Of a DNA stretch of 64,000 bases, positions 16,843 to 25,564 are shown in pieces. This stretch comes from CAVRIA01 sp963721115 (GTDB taxonomy: Bacteria > Desulfobacterota > Binatia > HRBIN30 > CADEER01): contig CAVRIA010000004.1 of assembly GCA_963721115.1 (NCBI GenBank), positions 1 through 64,000 of the forward strand, written 5' to 3'. The position numbers and the translations under genes are program-made. Under the pieces are notes generated by a model, which did no database searches, was not told where the DNA came from, and worked only from the letters and a program-made list of their open reading frames with translations. The stretch's first letter is position 1, and each line of letters opens with the position of its first letter.

Positions 16843-17472
16843 ATGCAGCAACGCAACTGGGGATCTCATTTCCCGGGGAGGGAATCTGTGTTCGACGGCT
16901 TGATGTTCAAGGTTGCCGTGGGAGAGGATCGGCTCCAAGCTCTGGAGTTGCAGCGTGAGGTTTACATGAAGGACCTGGGCCACATCCCGCAGGACGAGTA
17001 CGATGCTGAAGCCCACTTCCTGACAGCGTGCTCCGAAGATGGCGCAGTCATTGGCGCCTTTCGCCTCGTTGGGCCCGAGCAACGCCCGTTCGATATTGAA
17101 CGGTTCGTCAGCTTGGCGGATCTTCTGCCCCCTGGGCGGACTCCTGCGGTTGTCGGGCGCCTATGCGTACGTCACGATCACCGCCAAGTGAGCCGCCACA
17201 CGTTCATCCAAATCGGCCTTCTGAAACTTGCCTATGCCTTTGCCATGAAGTGGGACATTACAGACTTCCTGCTCTACACCTATCCCCGCTTGATCGCGTT
17301 TTATCGAGGGGCACTCTTTGAAACCCTTGCCAAGACATTTGAGCATCCGGACTGGGGCGTCGTACACCTGATGCGTCTTGATCTCGTCGGCCTTGAGGCG
17401 CGCTGTGCACAGTCCCGGGGGGGGTTGGCCCGTTTGCTGTTTGCGACAGAGCTACCGAACCTTGTACTTTAA
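16843..17472 (+). CDS. FeeM/LuxI-like GNAT N-acyltransferase
   Basis: The 209-residue protein resembles the GNAT branch that includes N-acyl amino acid synthase FeeM, the exosortase-associated acyltransferases and, more distantly, LuxI autoinducer synthases. Shared features are LELQREVYMKDLG with Arg38, the acidic block PQDEYDAEAHF (50-59), GAFRLVGP with Arg74, and VGRLCV with Arg106. These enzymes transfer an acyl chain from acyl-ACP to an amine such as an amino acid or S-adenosylmethionine. The invariant Glu often found just before the last arginine is replaced by Val-Gly here. The ATG at 16843 has a poorly spaced ribosome-binding site. GTG at 16888, behind GGGGAGGG, is an attractive alternative that removes 15 residues. 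It sits opposite its probable ACP donor and 19 bases before a membrane sensor kinase. The product is unknown. Confidence 0.75.
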   Translation: MQQRNWGSHFPGRESVFDGLMFKVAVGEDRLQALELQREVYMKDLGHIPQDEYDAEAHFLTACSEDGAVIGAFRLVGPEQRPFDIERFVSLADLLPPGRTPAVVGRLCVRHDHRQVSRHTFIQIGLLKLAYAFAMKWDITDFLLYTYPRLIAFYRGALFETLAKTFEHPDWGVVHLMRLDLVGLEARCAQSRGGLARLLFATELPNLVL

Positions 17473-17491
17473 ACGAAGAGGTTAGCACGGC

Positions 17492-19636
17492 GTGTCGTAT
17501 CACTTTTCCACCCCCCTGTTTGCTTCGATTACGAACCTTGTCCTTGGCGTGCTCGTTCTGCGGAGCAATTCGCGAGCACGGATGAATCAGGTATTCGCCT
17601 TCCTGGCGCTCACTCTCGCGCTTTGGAATCTGAATTTTGCCGTCCTCTATTCGGTCTCTGATCACGATTTCGCTTTTCGCCTGAGCCGGGTATTGCGTAC
17701 CGGCACTCTGTTCATGCCCCCTGCTGTGTTCCATCTAGTGATCGTTCTGAAGGCCCGTCGATCTCGCCTATTCCGATCTCTACTCGTCATTGATTATGCA
17801 TTCGCGTGCTTGCTCGCGTTAGCTAATCGCGCAGACCTTTTAGTGTCGGACCTGCAAGCATTCGCCTGGGGCTACTACTCGGTCGGGGGGCCTCTCTATA
17901 GCATATTCACCGTGTTCCTGATCTTGAATTTTGGAGCCACACTGAGCGTTCTCATATATGACTATCGGCACAGCACTGATCCCCATATGCGCCTCCAGCT
18001 GCAGTTCTGGCTCCTCGGCGCCATTGTTGCCTTCCCGTTGGGCTGCACGAATCTGTTGCCCGCTTATGGTGTTCCCTTTTACCCGCTGGGCAGCCTTGGT
18101 AATGCTGTCTGGGCTGGGATCGTGGCCTATGCGATTGTGAGGCATCGGCTCATGGACATCGATCTGGTGGTCACGAAAGGGATGTCCTATAGCGCGGTAG
18201 CGTTTGTATTAATCGCACCTACCTTTTTGATTATTCTTTGGCTTCAGCGACGATCGTTTGGCCAGATACACCCTGACTTCTCCGTGGCTATGTTGATCTT
18301 GTTAGTGGCCGTCGGTGTTCTGTTCCCGACGCTGCGTTTTCGTGCTGAATCGCGCATAGAGCGGTCACTGTTCCGTGAGAAGCACGAGTACCGCGCTGCG
18401 TTGATAGCGTTTACGCGCTCGATTGTGCGTATTTTGGACCGGCAACGTCTTGTCCGCGAGCTGGCAACTGCGCTCAGCGAAACATGGCGATTGGATCGCA
18501 TTGCGGTTGCCCTGTATGAAGAGCCGCATCGTGTCTTCGTGGTCCAACATACAGTGGGTGCCCGCCCCACGAAGAACGAGTTCTCTGACGGGGACGCTTT
18601 TATTCTCGCGCTCAGTCGAAGCCCGGAACCAGTTCTGCGCGAAGAGCTTGAGGAGAGCGCTAGGCCCGCCGAACGCGAGGTTGTGACCGCCACGTGTCAG
18701 CAAAACGGGTGGCAGGTGTGCATCCCGCTTACAGCCGGTGGCCGGTTGATCGGGTTTATCAGCTTGGGGCGGAAATACAACATGGACGCGTTTTTTGTTG
18801 AGGACTTATCCCTGCTCGGGACACTTGCTGCTGAAGCGTCGGTTGCCTTGGAGAACGCACGACTGTACGAGGAGCTAAAGAGGTCGCAGGACTTGATTCG
18901 ACGAGCCGATCGCCTCTCGGCACTTGGCACATTGGCCGCGGGAATTGCGCATGAGGTCCGTAACCCACTCGTATCAATTCAGACGTTTTTCCAGCTTGCG
19001 CCCAGCCGCTTACACGATGAGGAGTTTTTGACGACGTTCTTGAGCATGACGGCGGCGGAAGTGAAGCGAATTTCCAGTTTGATTGCAGAGCTGCTGTCCT
19101 TCGCGAGTTCTCCGACCCGTACCCTGGGTCCTGTCAGCTTGAACGACGCGGTCGTCGGCGCCGTAACCTTGCTTGATCCGGAGGCACGCAAGCACCAACT
19201 TACATTGACCTCAGAGCTGTGCGAGGATGCGCCAGTGGTACTTGGCGACAGTGATCAGACGAGGCAGATACTGATCAATCTGGTGTTGAATGCTATACAG
19301 GCCACACAACCTGGTGGCACCGTAACAATTTCGACATATTTCGTCCGACAAGGTGGTCTCAGTGCGGGGCAGTTTGTAGTGGCTGACAACGGACCCGGCA
19401 TTCCACAAGAACAGATCGACCACATCTTCGATCCGTTCTTTACGACCAAGGAGAGCGGAACGGGGCTGGGCTTGGCGATCGTGCACCAGATCGTGATGGA
19501 GCATGGGGGGTCAATTTCGGTCGACAGCAAACCAGGCGTGGGTACGCGTTTCCTCGTGAATCTTCCCGTTGCCGACCAGAATGCCGCACAAGGTGGACCG
19601 CGTGTGAGTACGCCCGCTACGGTAGACTTTGAGTAG
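17492..19636 (+). CDS. Multi-TM sensor histidine kinase (7TM-GAF-HisKA-HATPase)
   Basis: This 714-residue membrane kinase has about eight hydrophobic helices between residues 10 and 280 (HisKA_7TM-like sensor region). A GAF-like domain follows at about 300-455, then HisKA with the phosphoacceptor His487 in GIAHEVRNPL. The ATPase domain has N-box INLVLNAIQA (Asn600), G1 DNGPGIP (632-638) and G2 GTGLG (656-660). All catalytic motifs are intact. The layout resembles PrsK-type kinases of exosortase loci, which are often near FeeM-like acyltransferases. It starts with GTG at 17492, behind GAAGAGG, 19 bases after the acyltransferase, so the two are probably one transcript. No response regulator is encoded nearby. 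The small extracytoplasmic loops suggest a membrane-embedded or lipophilic ligand, which an acylated amine would fit; that is inference. Confidence 0.9.
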   Translation: MSYHFSTPLFASITNLVLGVLVLRSNSRARMNQVFAFLALTLALWNLNFAVLYSVSDHDFAFRLSRVLRTGTLFMPPAVFHLVIVLKARRSRLFRSLLVIDYAFACLLALANRADLLVSDLQAFAWGYYSVGGPLYSIFTVFLILNFGATLSVLIYDYRHSTDPHMRLQLQFWLLGAIVAFPLGCTNLLPAYGVPFYPLGSLGNAVWAGIVAYAIVRHRLMDIDLVVTKGMSYSAVAFVLIAPTFLIILWLQRRSFGQIHPDFSVAMLILLVAVGVLFPTLRFRAESRIERSLFREKHEYRAALIAFTRSIVRILDRQRLVRELATALSETWRLDRIAVALYEEPHRVFVVQHTVGARPTKNEFSDGDAFILALSRSPEPVLREELEESARPAEREVVTATCQQNGWQVCIPLTAGGRLIGFISLGRKYNMDAFFVEDLSLLGTLAAEASVALENARLYEELKRSQDLIRRADRLSALGTLAAGIAHEVRNPLVSIQTFFQLAPSRLHDEEFLTTFLSMTAAEVKRISSLIAELLSFASSPTRTLGPVSLNDAVVGAVTLLDPEARKHQLTLTSELCEDAPVVLGDSDQTRQILINLVLNAIQATQPGGTVTISTYFVRQGGLSAGQFVVADNGPGIPQEQIDHIFDPFFTTKESGTGLGLAIVHQIVMEHGGSISVDSKPGVGTRFLVNLPVADQNAAQGGPRVSTPATVDFE

Positions 19637-19728
19637 GTGCGAAAGGTGAGCGACTGGGTGGAAGCCGGTAAGGATAAGCGGCACGGAGAAGAGGGCTGGC
19701 GGATTAGAGGGGAGATCTGCTCGTGGAG

Positions 19729-21174
19729 CTAACGGCTAACGCCTCTTCGGGGAGTCCCCTTCTCTAGCGCCACGGCGCGGAGTTCGCGGAAGGAGGTGCG
19801 GATCATCCTTTCGAAGGCGGCGGTGTCGCGCATCGAGGTTTCGTCGGCGTTGATGCCGATGAAGAGGCGGTCGCGATAGCCGTAGAGGGCGATGCTCACC
19901 GGGCTGCGCATGGCGACCGGCGCGAAGGGGTAGGCGGCGAGGATCTCGGCGCCGGCGAGATAGCGGGGGACGAGGATTCCCGGGACGTTGGTGACGATGT
20001 AGTCGACGTTCCCGAAGGTCGCCTCGGCGAGCCAGCTCAGGACGGAGCGCGGCAGCAAGCTGGCCAGCTCCGCGATCACCGGTGAGACGGCGGAGGCCGG
20101 GTCGGCCTTCTTCTCTTCCATGCGCTTGTGGATCTCCCGGTAGCAGGAGAGGGGAGAGCGGAAGTGGATGGGCAGAGGGAGCAGTATCCCGGTCGCGACG
20201 TTGCCGACGTTCGGGTTCTCGGCCCATTCGTCGCGCTTGCGCAAATTGACCGGGACGAGCGTCAGGAGCTCGCGGACCCCGCGCATGCCGTGCGCGGCGT
20301 GCCATTTGCCGATGGCCCGCGCCATGATCGTGAGGATCACGTCGATCATCGATCCGCCCAGCCGCTGCTTGACTTCGCGCACCTCGGCGAAGGGGAGGTG
20401 CAGCCCGGCGAGACGCCGCGCCCTGCCGAACTGCCGCAGCGGCGAGTGGCTGTCGAAGCGCATGGTGTTGGTCAGGGATCGGATGATCTCGACGGCGCGG
20501 GCGAGATTGCCTGGATGCTGGACGGTGTCGACCAGCGTGCTGGCGACGGCGGTCGCGTGCGCCACGCCGAGGTCGATGCGGTCGCGCAGAGCCTCCGCCA
20601 ACCGGCGCGTCAGCGGCAGAGGCTCGGGCCAGGATCCCTTTGAATGATGCGACCCGCGCGGTGCCGGGGCCTGGCTGGGCTCGCGCTGCCAGTCAGTCAT
20701 GGCGGCGAAGATGGCATTGCCGCCGACGCCGTCCGCCACGGCGTGATGCAGCTTGAAGAACAGGGCGCTGCGCGCGTCGCCACGGATTCCGTCGAAGAGG
20801 CGCGCCTCCCAGAGAGGACGCGTGCGGTCGAAGGGTGTTTCGTAGGCGGGGGAGATTTCGTGGAAGAGCTCCCGCAGATCGGCGGCGCCGCTGAGCGCGT
20901 GGCCACGCACGTGGTAGTCGAGATCGAACGTCGGGTCCGCCTCCCAGTGCGGCAGAGTCAACCCGAGCGGGGCGTCGACGACGCGCTGGGCGAGACGGGG
21001 CACGGCATGGACGGCGCGCTCGAACGCCTGGCGGAGTCGCTTCTCGTCCATGGGCGCGTCGAGAAGCATGAGCATGGCCATGGTCGTCGGTTGGAGCGGT
21101 GAGTCGACCGCCCAGAAGGTCATGTCTTCTCCGCTCAACCTGCTCGGCTGTGTGCTTGCGTTCCGATCCGTCAT
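19729..21174 (-). CDS. WS/DGAT-type O-acyltransferase
   Basis: The 481-residue protein belongs to the bacterial wax ester synthase/diacylglycerol acyltransferase family, which esterifies alcohols or diacylglycerol with acyl-CoA. The catalytic motif is HHAVADG (143-149), fitting HHxxxDG, and the N-terminus LSGEDMTFWAVDSP matches the family start. The C-terminal region has the usual TNVPGP-like segment here written TNVPGILVP. Composition returns to GC-rich, so this gene marks the right border of the low-GC island and is probably native. It is transcribed away from the DUF155 gene at 21295. Confidence 0.9.
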   Translation of the reverse strand: MTDRNASTQPSRLSGEDMTFWAVDSPLQPTTMAMLMLLDAPMDEKRLRQAFERAVHAVPRLAQRVVDAPLGLTLPHWEADPTFDLDYHVRGHALSGAADLRELFHEISPAYETPFDRTRPLWEARLFDGIRGDARSALFFKLHHAVADGVGGNAIFAAMTDWQREPSQAPAPRGSHHSKGSWPEPLPLTRRLAEALRDRIDLGVAHATAVASTLVDTVQHPGNLARAVEIIRSLTNTMRFDSHSPLRQFGRARRLAGLHLPFAEVREVKQRLGGSMIDVILTIMARAIGKWHAAHGMRGVRELLTLVPVNLRKRDEWAENPNVGNVATGILLPLPIHFRSPLSCYREIHKRMEEKKADPASAVSPVIAELASLLPRSVLSWLAEATFGNVDYIVTNVPGILVPRYLAGAEILAAYPFAPVAMRSPVSIALYGYRDRLFIGINADETSMRDTAAFERMIRTSFRELRAVALEKGTPRRGVSR

Positions 21175-21294
21175 GTCGATCAGAGTAGCGACCTGCCGGC
21201 ACGGCGGTCAACGTGCATGTTTTCGCCGTGCGGCGCGCCGATCACCCGCAACTTCGACTGGACTTCGTTGGCGAAAAATTCCAAGTAGGCGCCG

Positions 21295-22431
21295 ATGGAA
21301 ACGAAGAGCTCGACGGATGCGGGTGCCTCGCTCCTGGTGAGCCGTGGGACGTGCTTCGCCACCTTCGCCTATGAGGTCGGACTCTCGATCGACCTGGACG
21401 AGGCGGAGCGCCGCATCGCGGCAATGACGCAGCGGGCGACCATCCGCCACAAACACCGGGCGCCCAAGTACTTCGACTACCACCCCTCGCCGTTGCGCGT
21501 CACCCAAGCCGGCGACGCGCTCACGGTGGGCTTCTACAAGACCGCGGCCGCCGTCGATGCGGTGATCTACGACTTCGGGGCGGTGTCGGTGACCTACAGC
21601 ATTCCTCTGGCCGGGGCGTTCTTCGAGCTGCTGGCCGTGAGCGAGGATCTCTACGAGAACGCGTCCCTGATGGATGACTCGCGCCGCCGCGTGGAGGAAC
21701 TGCTGGCGGCGATCGCCCCGGCGGTGAGCAAGGCGCACATTTCGGACTTCGTCGAAGCGTACCAGATCTTCGAGGTGGAGGCCTTCTCTCCGGCGTGCAC
21801 GCCAGCGGAGCTGACCGCGCATTACGCGCACGACCTGGCGCAACTGCTGCGCTCCGAGCGAGAAGCGCTGTCCGCCGAGGAGGTCGCGGATGCCCTGGCG
21901 AACCGCATCTCGTTCGGCACCGACGACGTCGCCGTCATCGACTGGGAAGCCGCGTTCCTGCTCGGCCGCGACCTCGACGACGTGCGCGCGGTGCTGGAGT
22001 TCGCCAACGTGGAGCTGCTCGAGATGCGCTTCCTCGACGGGCAGCTGGACGACGCGCTGGACGAGTCCTACGAGGCCCTGTCGCGACGCGCCTGGCGCCG
22101 GATGAGAACACCCGCCTCCTCGCGCGCCGACCTGCAGCGCGTGGCGCAGCTGCAAGTCGACGGGGCGATTCTCTTCGAAGCGGTGAACAACGCGCTCAAG
22201 CTGCTCGGGGACCAGTATCTGGCGCGCGTCTATCGCCTGGTCTCCGAGCGCTTCCACCTGTCGGAGTGGGACGCGAGCATCCTGCGCAAGCTGCAGACGC
22301 TGGAGAGCATCTACCAGAAGATGGGCGACCTCTCGACGGGACGGCGCATGGAAGTGCTGGAATGGATCATCATCATCCTCATCGCCGTCTCGATCGTGCT
22401 CCCCTTCGTGTCGGGCGTGCCGGGCCACTGA
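21295..22431 (+). CDS. RMD1/DUF155 family protein
   Basis: This 378-residue protein has the DUF155 (RMD1/YagE) architecture: an N-terminal alpha/beta region with the pattern YFDYHPSPLRV and YDFGAVSVTY, a long helical C-terminal half, and one membrane helix near the end preceded by RRMEVLEWIIIILIAVSI. Eukaryotic relatives act in mitochondrial organisation; the bacterial role is not established. The ATG at 21295 is accepted because it directly precedes the conserved core, but it has no strong ribosome-binding site. It is divergent from the acyltransferase at 21174 and convergent with pilT. Confidence 0.82.
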   Translation: METKSSTDAGASLLVSRGTCFATFAYEVGLSIDLDEAERRIAAMTQRATIRHKHRAPKYFDYHPSPLRVTQAGDALTVGFYKTAAAVDAVIYDFGAVSVTYSIPLAGAFFELLAVSEDLYENASLMDDSRRRVEELLAAIAPAVSKAHISDFVEAYQIFEVEAFSPACTPAELTAHYAHDLAQLLRSEREALSAEEVADALANRISFGTDDVAVIDWEAAFLLGRDLDDVRAVLEFANVELLEMRFLDGQLDDALDESYEALSRRAWRRMRTPASSRADLQRVAQLQVDGAILFEAVNNALKLLGDQYLARVYRLVSERFHLSEWDASILRKLQTLESIYQKMGDLSTGRRMEVLEWIIIILIAVSIVLPFVSGVPGH

Positions 22432-22549
22432 CGCCGAGCGCCGAAGAGGCAACCCAGCTCGGTCGCGGCAGCGGCAAACGCGCCTCGGTCTCGGCATGGC
22501 ACCCTTCCGCCGCCCAAAACCGTCGAGCGGCGCTTGCGCGAGGCGACCG

Positions 22550-23683
22550 CTACTGAGCGCGCGCGCCGTTGTTGTCCACGGCGCTGCGGCTTTCGATGTC
22601 GCCGAGGGCGCCGGCGTTGATGCCGCGCGCCTGAAGCTCGAAGTCCGCCTGGTTGCTGCAGTGCTGTCGAGCCTCCTCGTAGCTGATCTTGCCGTCGCCG
22701 AGCAGGCTGAGGAGGGACTGGTCGAAAGTCTGCATACCGTAGGCGGTGAAGCCCTGCGCCATGACCTCGTGCAGCTCGCGCGGGCGGTTCTTGTCGATGC
22801 ACTCCCGCACGCGGGTGCTGCCGACCAGAACCTCCACCGCCGGCACCATGCCCGAACGGGCGGCGTTGGGGATCAGACGCTGGCTGACGATGCCGCGGAT
22901 CACATTGGCCAGCACCATGCGAATCTGATCGCGCTTGTCCTTGGGAAAGGCCGCGATGATCCGGCTGATCGTCTCCGGAGCATCGACCGTGTGGAGCGTG
23001 CTCATGACGAGGTGGCCGGTCTCGGCCGCCATGATCGCCGTATCGATCGTCTCGAGGTCGCGCATCTCGCCGACCATCACGAGGTCCGGGTTCTGGCGCA
23101 GGGCGGCCCGCAAGGCGGAGGGGAAGTCGTTGGTGTCGGAGCCGATCTCGCGCTGGCTGATCACCGAACGCTGGTCGTGGTGGACGTACTCGATCGGGTC
23201 CTCGACGGTGACGATGTGCCGCGACCAGGTGCGGTTGATGTGGTCGATCATGGTCGCGATGGTCGTGCTCTTGCCGCTGCCCGTCGGGCCGGTGACCAGG
23301 ATCAGGCCGCGCTTCTCGCCGGCGAGGCGCTCGACCACCGGCGGCAGATTGAGCTCGGCGAACCCGCGTGGCTCGGGCGGAATCGTCCGCAAGACGATGC
23401 CCAGCTTGCTGCGCTGGCGATAGACGTTGATGCGAAAACGGCCCAATCCCGGCATCTCGAAGGCCAGATCCGCGTGGCGGTCGTTCTCGAAGCTCATGCG
23501 CCGCCGGTCGTCGAAGAGCACCGTGTTGGCGGCGTTGCGCAGCTCCTCCTGAGAGAGGGGCGCGGCCCCTTCGAGCGGCACGAGCTCGCCGTGAACCCGA
23601 AACATCGGCGGCATGCCGTCCTTCAGGATGGCGTCGGACGCGTTCTCCTTCACCGCTGCCTGCAGAATCTCGGCCAGGTACAT
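22550..23683 (-). CDS. pilT: Type IV pilus retraction ATPase PilT
   Basis: The 377-residue protein is a secretion-superfamily ATPase that powers retraction of type IV pili. It has the N-terminal PAS-like domain (EILQAAVKENASDAIL), Walker A GPTGSGKST (132-140), the Asp box VTVEDPIEY, Walker B PDLVMVGEMRD and the His box STLHTVDAP. The C-terminus is shortened compared with some homologues but covers the C2 domain. I chose the ATG at 23683 because AGGAGGTAGAAGCT stands just upstream; the frame continues further but that part has no family similarity. No other pilus genes are present, so it is a lone pilT. PilU is an alternative assignment. Confidence 0.9.
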   Translation of the reverse strand: MYLAEILQAAVKENASDAILKDGMPPMFRVHGELVPLEGAAPLSQEELRNAANTVLFDDRRRMSFENDRHADLAFEMPGLGRFRINVYRQRSKLGIVLRTIPPEPRGFAELNLPPVVERLAGEKRGLILVTGPTGSGKSTTIATMIDHINRTWSRHIVTVEDPIEYVHHDQRSVISQREIGSDTNDFPSALRAALRQNPDLVMVGEMRDLETIDTAIMAAETGHLVMSTLHTVDAPETISRIIAAFPKDKRDQIRMVLANVIRGIVSQRLIPNAARSGMVPAVEVLVGSTRVRECIDKNRPRELHEVMAQGFTAYGMQTFDQSLLSLLGDGKISYEEARQHCSNQADFELQARGINAGALGDIESRSAVDNNGARAQ

Positions 23684-23871
23684 AGCTTCTACCTCCTGCC
23701 GACCCGACCGCTCGCGTAGATCGCGGGCACGGGCCACAACCATCGCGCGCGACATATTGACACGCAGAATCGGCCTTTCAAGCGCGATTTGCATTTTGCC
23801 GCGGAGTCGCCCGCGAGCGGGGCGAGGGGCGGCAGTTGCAAAGACGGCGGCGTTTGGCGACAAACCCGTGC

Positions 23872-25470
23872 ATGTCGGTCGCTAGCACGCTCGGCGAAGA
23901 GCTCCGCCTCACGGCGGCTCGACACCCGCGGGTAGCCGCCTTTCACTTTCAGGGCCGCGATCGTTCATACGGGGAATGGGAAGCGGCCTCGCGGCGCTTC
24001 GCGCGCGCTCTGCTGCACCTGGGCCTGCGCAAGGGGGACCGGCTCGCCCTGCTGCTGCCGCCGGTCCCCGAGTACATGTTCTGCTATCTCGGTGCCGCGC
24101 GCATCGGTGTCATCACGGCGGGCATCAGCACCCGCTACCGGCGCCAGGAGGTGCGCGAGATCCTCGCCAACGCCGATCCGCGACTGGTCGTCGCGGCCGA
24201 GCACGCCGCCGACACCAACCTGGTGGCGCTGGTCGAGGAGGCCCGCCCGCATGCGCCGGCTCTCGAGGCGGTTCTGCGCTTCGAGGGCGACGGCCGCGGT
24301 ACGCTGGCGGCGCTGCTGGAGGAGGCGGATCGAGCCGCCGTGGACCTCGAGGCCGCCGAGGCTGCCGTCGGCGGTCGCGACCCGGTGGCCATCGTCTACA
24401 CCAGCGGGACGACCGGTACGCCGAAGGGCGCGGTCTACGATTCGGCCGCGATGATCGCCCTGACGAGCATGTTCCAAACCCGCCTGCCCGAGCCGCCCCC
24501 GCCGGGCGAGCCCGCCCTCTGGCCCGGCATGTCCCTCACGCACGTCGGTGCGATGGTGCGCGTGCACATCCAGATCGCCTTCGCCGGCACGATGGTCCTG
24601 CACGACCGCTTCGACGCGCGCTGGTGCCTGGAGCAGATCGCGCGCCTGCGCCCGGCGCGCATCGGAGGCTTCCCTCCCGTTCTGGTGATGCTGATGCGAT
24701 CGCCCGAGTTCGCGAGCCAAGACTTCTCGTTCGTCAAGGCGGTGCACTTCGGCGGCGCTCCGCTGGCGCCGCACCTGATCGACGAGATCAAGGCCAAGCT
24801 CGGCGTTCCGGTGTTCACGGGCTACTCGTGCACGGAGACGCCGATCATCAGCGCCACGCTGCCGAGCGACGCGCCGGAACGGCGGACCTCGACGGTGGGC
24901 CGGCCGACGCGCGGCGTCGAGGTGCGGATCGTGGACGACGCGCGCCAGCCTCTTCCCGCCGCAACGCCGGGGTGCATTGCGGTGCTGTCTCCGGCGACCA
25001 TGCGCGGCTACTGGCGCAATCCGGAAGCGACCTCACGGGCGCTGGACGACGAGGGCTGGCTCTATACGGAGGACATGGGTCTGCTCGACGAGGACGGCTA
25101 CCTGCACCTCCTCGGGCGCGAGAAGGATCTGTTCTTCCGCTCCGCGTTCAACGTGTACCCTGGGGAGGTCGAAGACGTGCTCCAGACCCATCCGCAGGTC
25201 GCGCAGGCCGCGGTCGTCGGCGTGCCCGACGACGTGCTCGGACAAAAAGGCTGGGCGTTCGTGGTCCCGACCGATCCCTCGAGACCTCCGACCCTGGAGC
25301 AGTTGAGGGGGTACGTGGGACAGGAGCTGGCCAGCTACAAACGGCCGGACGGCCTGACCATCGTGGAGGCGTTGCCGGTGAACTCGATGTACAAGGTCGA
25401 CAAGAAGGTGCTGCGGCAGGCCTGGGAGGCCGCGGCGGGCGGCGGGCGAGAAACCGAACGGCCCACGTGA
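23872..25470 (+). CDS. AMP-forming acyl-CoA synthetase/ligase
   Basis: This ANL-superfamily enzyme of 532 residues activates a carboxylic acid, usually a fatty acid, to its CoA thioester through an acyl-adenylate. The phosphate-binding loop is YTSGTTGTPKG and the adenine motif region includes FTGYSCTETP. LYTEDMGLLDEDGYL with LGREKDLFF is the A8 hinge region, and the C-terminal catalytic lysine is likely in NSMYKVDKKVL. The ATG at 23872 leads directly into MSVASTLGEELRL, the expected N-terminus; a TTG upstream is less likely. It is divergent from pilT. The substrate cannot be told from sequence. Confidence 0.9.
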   Translation: MSVASTLGEELRLTAARHPRVAAFHFQGRDRSYGEWEAASRRFARALLHLGLRKGDRLALLLPPVPEYMFCYLGAARIGVITAGISTRYRRQEVREILANADPRLVVAAEHAADTNLVALVEEARPHAPALEAVLRFEGDGRGTLAALLEEADRAAVDLEAAEAAVGGRDPVAIVYTSGTTGTPKGAVYDSAAMIALTSMFQTRLPEPPPPGEPALWPGMSLTHVGAMVRVHIQIAFAGTMVLHDRFDARWCLEQIARLRPARIGGFPPVLVMLMRSPEFASQDFSFVKAVHFGGAPLAPHLIDEIKAKLGVPVFTGYSCTETPIISATLPSDAPERRTSTVGRPTRGVEVRIVDDARQPLPAATPGCIAVLSPATMRGYWRNPEATSRALDDEGWLYTEDMGLLDEDGYLHLLGREKDLFFRSAFNVYPGEVEDVLQTHPQVAQAAVVGVPDDVLGQKGWAFVVPTDPSRPPTLEQLRGYVGQELASYKRPDGLTIVEALPVNSMYKVDKKVLRQAWEAAAGGGRETERPT

Positions 25471-25564
25471 ACCGGACGCGAACCGCACGGTGCCGAGCGG
25501 CGGCCAACCGATCGGGAGAGGGCAGGCCGCCACCGGCCGCCCTCTCCCGCGATTTCCTTACGAC

